From contig CM054114.1 in assembly GCA_028673005.1 (NCBI GenBank), positions 9,579,108 through 9,643,107 of the forward strand: DNA of 64,000 nucleotides, in the 5' to 3' direction. The position numbers and the translations under genes are program-made. Numbering within the stretch: the first letter of the stretch is position 1; each line of letters begins with the position of its first letter. Below the pieces are notes generated by a model. The model saw only the letters and a list, made by a program, of their open reading frames with translations, did not search any database and had not been told where the DNA came from. Below are positions 48,901 to 60,900 of the stretch, in pieces. The stretch comes from Tanypteryx hageni (lineage: Eukaryota > Arthropoda > Insecta > Odonata > Petaluridae).

Positions 48901-51900
48901 CATACTTTTGCTGTTTTTCAAGATACACATTAAAGTAACACTAGAATGCCTCAAGAGGTATTTTTTATAATTCTATTTTCATATTATACTTCTTTCAACG
49001 TATAGTAAATAATTTAGTCAGAAAATGTAAAACAGTGTATTGGTGTTGTATTTTAACCCTCTCTTTTCCCAATTTAAATATTCTACATCCCCAAACTTGT
49101 GACAGGAAAGAAATATTTACACTTAGTAAATGAATGCTTGACAAAGAAATGAGCTCAAGCCTTAAGAGATGATGCAATTCATCAAAATATTATTGAGGAT
49201 GTTAAGAATCTTGGGCCAGATGTCGAATTTCATAATGAGTTCTTGTGAACATTTGGGATGGGAAACGTTTATATAGCATTTTCATGTTCTTAAAACTTTG
49301 TCTCTTTACCATTTACCTCCTGTACTTTATGGATGTTAATATGTCTGTTATATGTGGTTATGCTTGAGTTCTAAGGTAAGGATAAATTTACCGTAAATAC
49401 CCGCATATAATGCGCAGGGGGGTTTTCAGCCTTGTGATCTATGATTTTTCTATATACCCGCGTATAGCGCAATTTTTTTTAGCGTTACCATTCCAGAATA
49501 AAGTAGATGGTGTAACGTGGTCTAAAGCAATGATCGAATTATTGGTATTATATTGGTAACATAATGAAAGTGCGACATGAAAATTTCGAATAACGTTCCA
49601 AAGGAACGTCAGCTAACTTAATCATTACATACTCTATGTTTACTTACAAGGTGATATTAGGACATACACAATAAACCGAATTATATTAATTTCATAATAT
49701 GGCATATGACATTGTTTGAGCTAATAAAATGAAAGAATGACAATAATCCTATGTCGAAGTTTTTTACGTTTTTGTCACGCCTGAGGTGGACGGGTTCGCC
49801 CAACCTTCAGTTTTACCCTCATTAGAACACTGGAGCACGTAAAAACGATAGCAAATAACCATAAGTAACTACAGACTCTACGAATCAAGAATAAAGCACG
49901 TATGAATGCTGAGAGAAAAGTAGGGAACGATAACTTGATGTTAGTTCTACAAGAAGCATCAACTTCCAGCGAACTCATAGGCATCAGCTGCCATTATTTC
50001 TAATTGTAAGTAATACCAGTATCTCACCACCAGGCCGGGCACCAGTGTAAGGTGACGTCATGAGTAAAATTGCTCATCATTGTGCTAACAAAAGGAAAGG
50101 TGAGTTACAATGTAGCAAATCATATACAGTGAAATGCGAGAATACGTGGAATGAATTGTCCAGAGATGTCATTATAAAAGGTTTTAAGAAATGTTGCATC
50201 AGTAATAGTTTAGATAGTAGTGAAGATGATATGGTGTGGGAGGACGACGATGACAGCACCACGGCAACGGAGGATACAAAAGATACCGAAGATGACGATT
50301 CTGATAACAACATCGAAGAAAAATGGTCAAATGACGAAGAATTTCTTGGCTTTTAAAATGAATAAATACTGAATTGATTCTTTTCATATCTAATTAATGT
50401 GTTTATAGAATTAGTTAATAAATCTTTACTATTATCCATTCTACTTTTCGTAAAAATCACCAATAAATATGAGGATACCCGGGCAGTAATTAATGTGCTG
50501 AAATTGTGGAAATATTGGGTCAAATGAAAATAGGAAGATTATGTACCCTCGTATAACACGCATCCTAATTTTTAACTCAAATATTTTGAAAAAAAAGTGC
50601 GCATTATATGCGGGTATTTATGGTATGCTGCTGTTTTCTTGAAGATGTTTTAATATATTTGACAGTTGAAACTTTACCTCAATTTAGGTCATATGAGTTG
50701 ACTAGAAAGGATCGTCTATACAAGAACATTGAAAAGATGCAGATGTTGAAGGGGGTTCGCCATTTTGACTTCATTCCCCAAACCTTTGTGATGCCGGGAG
50801 ATTTTCGGGAGCTCTGTTCAGCCCACCACCGTGTGCGTGCTCCATGGATCGTTAAACCAGTTGCATCCTCGCGTGGGCGTGGAATCTTCATAGTTAATTG
50901 TGTATGTTGTAGCATGCTCTTAAAGATGATAAGCATGCCATTTACTCCCTTATTTATCTTTCTTTTATTTTTATTCTAAATGTAATTTATCTCTGATAGT
51001 CCTTAAGAGTTGATGTTATGCATATTAGATAATGTAGTGGGGAATGAGTTACTTATAAGGCAGCATTGTAAAATAATTATAAAGAAAGTAATTATGTAAT
51101 TAAAACAAATTTATTGGCGTATCACATGCCATTGTATTGACCGCATCAATCGTAAATTTGATATTTGCACAGGTTTGGTGGAGTATTTTTATTTTAGTGC
51201 TGTGGAGCGTAGTGGATTTTAGTTGATTTTCATATTATATTTTTATTGTATATACTGATATCAAATTATATCTTGATATATAAATGTTCTATAGCTAAAA
51301 TATTACCATATTTACTCAAATATAAGACAACTATTATTATAAGATGATCAAGATGATCTCTGCTTTGTTGAACTCTCCATCGAGGAAAAATTATTTTAAC
51401 TATTAATAGTGACAAATTTTTGTTTTTGTACAATTACCATAATGTTTCCATACAAATAACTCCTCACTTCCAGTCAATGTTTATACATCAGTGGCATGTC
51501 CAGGAATTTTTCAAGGGGAGGGTTATCAACCTCATCACTAACATCTCCACTGACCTTTTTTTAGAGATTCAACAAAATACGATGCCTATAGTTCTTCATT
51601 TTTGTATTTAGGAAGAATATTATCTGTCTGTGAAACAAAACATTCCTACACAAAATATTTTGTATAGCACTTTAAATATTAGTATTATTTTGATAATATT
51701 TACAATCATTATATTATAATTATTTTGCTAAATATATGGAAAAATTGATAGCTTGTATCTAATGTTGAATATTGAATATGAAATATTAGTGTTAGTTATG
51801 CTATTGATATACTACTGGAAGTTGAAAGAATTTTTTCTGAAAAACAATGAAATTTCAATGCCATAAAGTTTAGGTGGATTATTCTTTTCAGCAAAAATTT

Positions 51901-54900
51901 TATAAACTATAAATTTATTTCAAGAAATTGTCTTTAGAAATCAATGTGCTCAATGTTTAAAGTTGCCAACCTTTTAAGTAATGCTGTGCTTTTATAAATA
52001 TTTTTAGAAAATTCTGAATTTTAATGTAAATTCTTTCATTTTATAAGATTCAATTTTATAAATGTATAGCATTTATAATAAAATTTTAGCAGAATCATGA
52101 AGGATTCTTTGCTATAGTTTCTAAGTTTAGTACAGCTCCCTAAGTGGAGAAATCATCCTACTAAGCTCTGTAATTCACAAAACAACTTTACATGTGCAAT
52201 TGTCAATAATTCATTGTATGAGTTCCTTAGTTGTGTGTGTTGTGAACAGCCAAATCAGGTTCCCATGGAGGAGTGTGTAGTGGCCAGGTACATAGAAGAT
52301 CCTCTCCTAGTTGGTGGACACAAGTGTGACCTTCGGCTTTATGTCCTAGTCACATCAGTTGATCCTCTCCTCATATATATGTATGAAGAAGGACTAGTTC
52401 GTTTTGCAACGGTGAAGTACGACTCTTCGAGGGCCCATCTATGGAATCCATGCATGCATCTCTGCAATTATAGCATCAACAAGTACCACTCAGATTATAT
52501 TAAGTGAGTTAAATTTTCGAAATACATTTCTCAGAACATTTGAATATGCCAGAATTAATATAAAATGTCAAAAATGGTTCTTATTCTATCTGATTGAAAT
52601 GTATTACCAGCATGTTGTACCATCCGACATAATCTTAATTTTGGCTGTGCTTTGTGTTAAAGGAGTGAGGATCCATCAGCTGAAGACTTTGGTCACAAAT
52701 GGACATTGAGCGCCCTCCTGCGACACTTACGAGCCAGTGGCATTGGGGACACAGCACTGCTGATGCAACGCATAGAGGAGGTGGTTGTGAAAGCTGTGCT
52801 TGCATCAATTCCTCCCATGGTGTCAGCCACTCGCCTATTTGCCCCTCATCCACACAACTGCTTCGGTGTGTGTACTTTTCTCTAAATTGAGATGTTAGAG
52901 GAGACCTACACATTACTCATAATGTTAATAATTATGAAAAATGTTCTTTGAAGAATATATATAATAATTAGAGTAGATTTTTGTATCCTGAACTTAGAAT
53001 CAAGGTAATCTTTAAAGTCAAATTTGTTATTAAATTGAATATATATAATTGTCACGTATACCAATTATGCTTTACTGCATTTATCCGAAAATCCTATGAT
53101 TGGTTTTTAAAAGGTGTAATTTCTAGATGTTTTCAAGACCATAATGTATGAATGCCAGATAGTTTATATATTTGAAATACCATAGATTTACCCAAATCTG
53201 TCAGTATTGTGTAGAATAATGTACTGTAAAGTAATTTAGTTATAGTGGCATTTATTTTAAATGAGTTTTATAATTCTCATATATATGCATGTGACATCAA
53301 AATAGGTGTCATAATTATAAAGAAAAATATCAATACTATTTTCAATAAAGTTTCCAATGAAACAATTTTCTTCATTTCAGAATTGTTTGGTTTTGACATC
53401 CTGATAGACTCATCACTGAAGCCCTGGCTCCTGGAGGTTAATCTCTCGCCCTCTCTTGGATGTGATTCGCCTCTTGATGTTCGTGTCAAGTCTGCCATGT
53501 TAACAGATCTACTCACTCTTGTTGGCATCCCAGCTGTTGACCCTATGGCAAGGAGGTCAGGAGGAGATGGAGCCGGGAACAGCGCCTCTCATGGTAGTCT
53601 CCCATCTCGCACCTCTTCTCTTGATGGAAGCTCGCCCTCTAAGCATTCGTCCCACTCAGCTACTCAAGCAACACAAATCACTCGACTCAAAAAGTCTAGT
53701 GTAGGTTGATGGTCATGCAATATTCAGTTTAACATTAGTTCCAAAAACATTAGATCTTAGGCAGTCATTTTTTAAATATTTTTTCTGATATGGTCTGGAA
53801 GTGGCATTCATTTGTGATACTTCTTACATTTGCGAACATAGAATAAAATATTTTTTCATCCAATTTTGGCTTAAATAAAAGCATAGAATGCTATAAAAAT
53901 GGGAAGCTGTGGTTATTTACAAATATTTGTATTTTCAAAATTTGTTATTTATTTACTTTATAGTACATGGAGCACAGAGATGTTCCATGATATAATCGGT
54001 TACATATTAATATAATTCCTTTAATAACTTCATTTTATGATGGAAAAGCAGATTATAAATGTTTCCTAATCGCTGAAATTTTGCTGGAGAATTTCTCCAT
54101 TTACATTGCCTAAGCCATTCAAAGTAGATTTAGTTTTGATAGACTTATTTATCATAATTAAGTTAAAGTAAGTTTTAGTAATCACCTATTAAATGTAATT
54201 ATCCAGAACATGAAGCAGGTAAAAATAACTTTGATGTAATTACTTTGCTAATTAGATGCAAAATTATTAGTCTTTGGCAACTCGGACAATATTAAACCAA
54301 AAAGGGCTTGGCATTGAGGAGGTCAACACTGTCTGAGGAGGACATTGGAAGTTGATAATATTTGTGCATGAAAAATTGAATTTTTAAATCTTTTAGCATA
54401 AAATTTTTATTATTAAAATAAATGCCATGAACAAGGCTCTATTTTTTAAAGAAAGCTATACATTTTGTCAAACTGTAAGTTATTTTATTTTTAATGAAAT
54501 GTCATATTTCTTCTTCTTCAAATGTTTATAATCAAAACGTTCATCATGAATCTAGTTTATGATGTTGATAGCTTCATTGATAGAAGAATCATCCCAAAGC
54601 ATTTGATTTAATTTGAATTGCCCTACTTTGCAGTGCCGCAGAGCCCAGTCCTCAGACGCACTTCCTCGAAAGAACACTTACGGCTCTAGCATTAGTTCAC
54701 GCCTCGCAGCTAGTGCCTCATCCCTTTCCTCAGAAGAGTCCAGGATGGTGCGTGATGCCCGTGCAGAGTTTGATCGCCGTGGTGGTTTTGTGCGTGTTTT
54801 CCCTTCAGCCGACAGCTGGTGCCGTTACCGATCATACCTTGACCCTAACACTGGGATCACTTTGACGGCGCCATCCGTTCCTCCCCCCCTTTTCCCATAT

Positions 54901-57900
54901 ACTAGCAATAAAACCAACCTGAACCTGCTCCTTCACCAACAACTATTTCCTAACACAGAGGAAGAGTCTGCTGTCGGCAGCAAGGGTTCTGTAAAGGATG
55001 TTGGTTCATCTAGAATGAAGAAGGTGCTTTCTCGTTATGAAAGAGCTCTCCTGGGAGGCTATGGTGCTAATCTGAGTATGGATTTTAATGAAAAGTCAGG
55101 TTGGTGTGGTTTCTGTTAAAGACATTTACCATTTTCTTTCTATACTTTTAATATATATTTGACCTAAATTTTAATGGTTAAAAACATTGATGTCAGATAA
55201 TATAACAAAATAATTGTAAATTCATTTAATTTATGTGATATTACATTATGTAACCTATAAATTAATGAAAGTTAATGTAAAGATCTTTTATGCTATCTTA
55301 TTTTCTAATTTTATCTTAGATGGAGGAGAAGGAGATGCTGATGAAGTATTGGAGTTAAATGTTCTCAAGGAAGAAATTAGAAAGGGATTAGAGAAAGGGA
55401 ATAAACTGAGGTTGTTAACTTTTTATAATTTTTTTGAGAGTTTGAATTATAGTCCTAACTTTTATGTATCTGACTGTGATAATTTATTTTATGATAATAC
55501 TTCAAAATGACTTAAATGACCTCATTTGTAATAAAAGAGAACTACATTTAAGATTTGATGTTGCTGAACAGGAATTTTGTGTACAATTATTACAAGAGCT
55601 TAATAATGAATTATCTCTGTTAACATTAGTACTCCTTGACTTTCACATGCTTTTTTATTAAATTTTTAGCCAGTACCAAGCAAGGAGAGCTTTTGGACTT
55701 TACCTGGCTTGCATACTCCGTCGCTTGTTAGGGCCTGAAAAGAAGAGAACCACAGAAGAGAGTCACGGTGAACTTGTTCTGAGGTTCTTAAGAAGGGCTT
55801 CCTGCAACCTCCGAACACCATACTTTGTTAAGGTAATTTATTTATCTAGCCTGCATCCATACTTTTAGTTTTTGATATGTTTGCATTACTGTATGTTATT
55901 TGCTGTTGTATAAAACTGTGTGCTCTCCCATAATAATATGCTGAAGGCCTTAATTAGTCTGGAGAGTAACTTTTTGTCTATTCTACAGATACCTAGTCGA
56001 AAACTGACTGGTAAGGACAGAGTAGCAGTAATAGCTAAGCAGCTGAATGATTTTATATATCTATATAATCGAGAAACTGAGCTCTATTCTGATTCAATGG
56101 AAAGATCTGGAATGATTCCCTGTGTCCTTTTCCAGCAGTTTTTGGCCGTAGCAAGGTAAGGAATCATAGTTGATATGGATACATTGAATCAATTCTTTAA
56201 ACTGCTATGATAAACATTACTTCAAAATAAACTCGGATAAATTCTTGTTCATTAGTTTGTAGCCAGTAAGTAATAACCTTCTGGTTTGTAATGACTCAAT
56301 TACTATGTACTGCGCTCAGGGACAACTAGGGGAGGGTCCGGAGGGGGGGGGAGGCTCGGGCTATTTAAAATAAACGGCACAATATACCATATTTCTCAGC
56401 ATATAAGATGCACCAGGGTATAAGACGCACCCCGGTTTCTTAGAAGATTTTTTAGGAAAAAGTATTTTGGTTCACCAAGGCAGTTAGAAATGGTCACATC
56501 GTGTATCATTTTCAGCCGTGATTAAGTCCGTATCTGGCAACATTTAGATATTATGGTGTGATAACAGTTAAATATAACATTTAGATAAAATTAATTCGTA
56601 AAATAAATTGGTATGATCTAAAACAAATATGTAATTGCTTTGAAACTTGTATAGCTAAATGTGTCCTGCATGAACTTGGCAGTCATATTAATTAGGCTGT
56701 TGGAGTGCGCTGCACACATCACAAGTATAGATGCCCTTAAACAATAGTGCTTACTTAAACTTAAGTGCAAGATGATATTTTAATTCCTAATAATTTGAAT
56801 GCATACCCAATACTGATAGGTACGTGTTTCAAATCTACTGCTCACTTACGGACGCATCTCTGTGATCTTTCGATAAATGGCAATAGAATTTGTATCAGAT
56901 GTTTAAGATTATCCATACAAGATAGTAGAAAAAATAGCTTTTATGTAATTGTTGTTTCACTTTTATTGACTTGTTCAATTTCAGTGTGTTTTTGCATATT
57001 CAATCACCTGAAGCTTATAACTAATAGCATAGGCGTATCTTTTCACTTTTGTAGCCATTAAGATCTCAATGCATGTAATGGCATTTATCCTAGGTTTTTA
57101 TCACATCTACCGCAGTTATTATGTTCCATGGCATTAATTGCATTATTCAACCATTAGGAACTAAAACATAGGACTAATATCAAAACCGCACCAAAATTGT
57201 AATTATTGCAAGCAGACATGTAATATAGCGCAATAAAATCTGATGTGACCACCACATAACTTTCTCCATACCTGTAATATTTCTAAAAATTCCAAATAGG
57301 TTAAATGATAATAAATATTTTAAGGAACTGCGAGAAAAATTCAAAAACCTTAAAAAGAACAGTCATCAACTCAAACCATAGCTTTCTGCTATTGGATATA
57401 GCTCTGAAGCTCCAACAATTAAGAAAATAAAAAGGAGCATTATTAAGATGTAACTAAGCATAAAGTGATTACAATAGTCGCCAGTAGGTGGTGTAATGTT
57501 GGCAGCTAAAAAATATAATTTTTAAAATATCTCTTAAACAATGCATTATATGGGAAAATGTTTCAAACCAAGGTTGTAGAAAATTAAATTTCCTACGACC
57601 TTTATTCCGATACATTTTTACATTAATCAAATATTAAAGCAAATATTTAAAAAAAATGGAGAAGTGACAAAAGTAAACACCCACTTCCGGTTGACCGATT
57701 TTTACCAAAAACTAATCAACTATAGTCAACTGTTTCGGCCGTTACTTGGTAGAAATTCATAACTCAGGGGTAAAAATAACTTGGTCAATTCCTACAATAC
57801 TTTTATTACGAGACTTTTCTTAGCACTTTGTTATTGGGAAATGTAGTACTATGTGTTTCACCGCCCGACCGTTGTAGTCATGACACATATTAATACTTAT

Positions 57901-60900
57901 TTTGCCTACGCATAATGAAACGCATCACTACGTGTTTCAGAGTTTTTGAGTTAGAGCACCCACAAAAAATCTATCACACACAAAGACATCCTAGAGAAAA
58001 CGATCAAAACGTGTTCAGGGGACCTCAAAACCTGTATTCCCATTGAAATCTCAGAATCGATTTTTTTCATGTAACCAATACTTTCCTCTGTATGTACTAT
58101 GTATGGAGAAAGTAAAAAAGGGCCAGCCAAAGATGATATATTTCATAAATAAAAGATATCATTCGATTTTATGTATGCGTTTGGGCCCTAGAACCACAAA
58201 CTGACTGACAGGCGAAGAGCATGGCGAGAACCACTTTTATGGACTCGGGCACGTAAAACGTGTTTTTCCATCAAAATCTGTCGAATTTTTTCATGTGCAA
58301 TACTTCCTCTAAATACTACGTATATGAGAAAGTAAAAATGAATAAATGACTATTTTTATGTTTTTGTTCTTAATAAGAAATTACCTTTTGTGACAAGCGC
58401 AGTAAAAATTAATTAAAACATTTGTTTTTGTATTATTATTTTTATTGTATTTTTAAAACTTTGGTGTGCCTCTCCAAATATTTTGACAATGATTCTGCCC
58501 CTTTGGCATTAAATTATTAGTAAATTTCATGCTGAAGCTGATTATGCATGTATATACATTCTGAAAAATCGGGAAATACCTTACAAGTTTTAAAAACTTT
58601 TAAATGTATTTTTTTCTTTCTTTGTTTATCTTCCTTCCTTATGCATACAACGTCATATTTCAGCTTCCATTGAATAAAAGAAAGAATTTTTTGTGTGACT
58701 TCTGTTACGATTCCAAGTAATTTAAGAATAAATAAAAATTATGAACTGCCTTTTTAAAAAACAAGTGTAACATTTACCTAAAATTTTCAGTTTAGACATG
58801 AAAAAGTTGACCTGCTGGAAACTTTTTAGAGGATAGGGACCTGCGAATTGACAATTTTCTCACAAATCCAATCGAGATTGATGATTTGAAATTGAGTCAA
58901 ATCTCGAATTGAATCAGGCAGTGCATAATATATAGAAAATAAAGATTTAAATTAAGGCTAATTCTTATGGAAAATTAATTTTTATGGGAATACTCGAACA
59001 AACCATTAGCAATGATTAGAATATGAACAGTTTGTCGTTTTGTTCAAAATGTGTTCATATACTTGACATATTAAATGGTCTATAAATAAAACAAAAGAAT
59101 AAAATAAATAACTATTCAGGACTGAATGTTGTTTTAAATGGTCACTGATTTTTACACAAAATTGCTCAAAAATGTAATTTATATGGTAATGATTAATAAT
59201 TTTCATAGTATCATCATCAGGACCTGATGATGATGCTATGAAAATCATAATTATAAAATTACATAATTAGTATATGTGACACATTGACTACCCATTAGTA
59301 CAAAAATGCACTTACGATATGATATTTATTTAAGTCTTGCATTGTTTTGAGGCAAATAAATTCCATCTGGTAAATTCAAATGATCATATTTTAAAAACTA
59401 TTGTTTAAATTCCTGCCAAACAATAGAAATAGTATGACTAAACCATCTATAGAGTATATTGTAAAATACAGCTACAATGTATAAAAGCTAAATAATGTGA
59501 TTTAAATGTTACGATGTTTGTCGTGTTCATATGATCACGCTAGGCATTATAGTAGTACCGCGTAGATAACGACCTTCTTGGCGACCAGTGGGTGGAGCTA
59601 AGGCTTCTTACCCCTCCTCCACACCTTCCCCTTCCCGTTTCACATTGTCTGTGTTCCCTATGCTGCTAATTCTCGGTGTTGCCAATTCGTGCAAAATCCA
59701 GATTTTTGTCGTTTTTGGCATAATTTCTCACTTAAACACTTAACGAAAGATGGAAAATTAATTAAATAATCCTTTGGGAAAGTAATGACGGAATCGTTTC
59801 CTTTTATATCGGTCTTGTGTGCAGAGCACATTAACGTAATATTTTATAACTAACCACTTTACTCAGAATTATCAGAAATACAAAGTATTAAACTCTATAG
59901 AGTAGCTTTGGAAATAGAAGTTGGACATGAAATAAATTAAACCAGTTCAATAGAGATTGATCACAACATTTAATAATAAACAGAACAGTATTTAAAAAAG
60001 ATCTTTTAATCAGTCTCGTCCGATGACGTCAACATGTCCATGTCACTCTCGCTTCCAGAATCTCCCTCACTTCCACTGAGTTCAATAATTACTTTGTCTA
60101 TTTCCTCATCCATTATGGCATCCCGTCTCCAGTACTCTTCTTCTGTCTTCTTAACGTGTTCACACACTTTAATCCACTTCTCTGTGGTGAATTCTTCACA
60201 ACATTTTAGAAAGATTTCTTTCTTCTTCTCCAGCGTGCAAGCCCCCAAGTCGTGAGATACCTAATTAAACAGCGCACAAAGTTAAACAAATTGGCAACAT
60301 TTTACAATAAAGTAGCAGTCTATATAATTTTATTACCTGTCTTTTAAGGTCACCTCACACCATCTCAATCGGATTAATATCGGGATGGTAAGGAGGCAAA
60401 CGAATTACTTCGTGTCCAGCCTCCCGCAAAATTTTGTCCACGACATAATTTATTTCCACATTGGAAGATTTAACCAGCAGCAACAGTTCCGCCTTGCTCA
60501 TGTTGGGAGAAAAACTAATCCCATTAGTTTCCAGCCATTTCTGCACTACAGCCTTTAATGAAGCTGAATTCGGGCGCTTGTTCTCTTGCACACAATGGTA
60601 TGCAGCATTATCCATGACCACAACACTCTGTGGCGGAAGGTTTGGAATTATTTTCTCCTCCAACCGCTTCAAAAAATTCTTTGAGTTCATATCATCGTGG
60701 TAATCTCCGGTCTTTTGCTGAGACTTGAAGATAAGCAGACCGTTAGGAACAAATCCCGCCTCACCTCCTGCATGTGCAATGATCAGCCGTCGTCCCTTCC
60801 TGAGGGGTCCAAGAACACCTATTTCTGAGTACGACTGCCAACACTTAGCACTCACATGGCTCTCGTGCAAGTAAGTCTCGTCCAAATAAACGATATTTTT

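Larger units (their letters stand above)
48712..50687 (+). other. TTLL5 intron carrying pogo copy 2
   Basis: GT-AG; acceptor 'CAATTTAG'. The right end of the transposon at 50623 is only 64 bp from the next exon. Confidence 0.8.

Noticed and set aside
54290..54352. Possible extra TTLL5 exon reading '[14 protein letters not shown]'
   Set aside because: No donor follows it, a stop closes the frame, and the flanking exons (53381-53700 and 54634-55099) join in phase without it.
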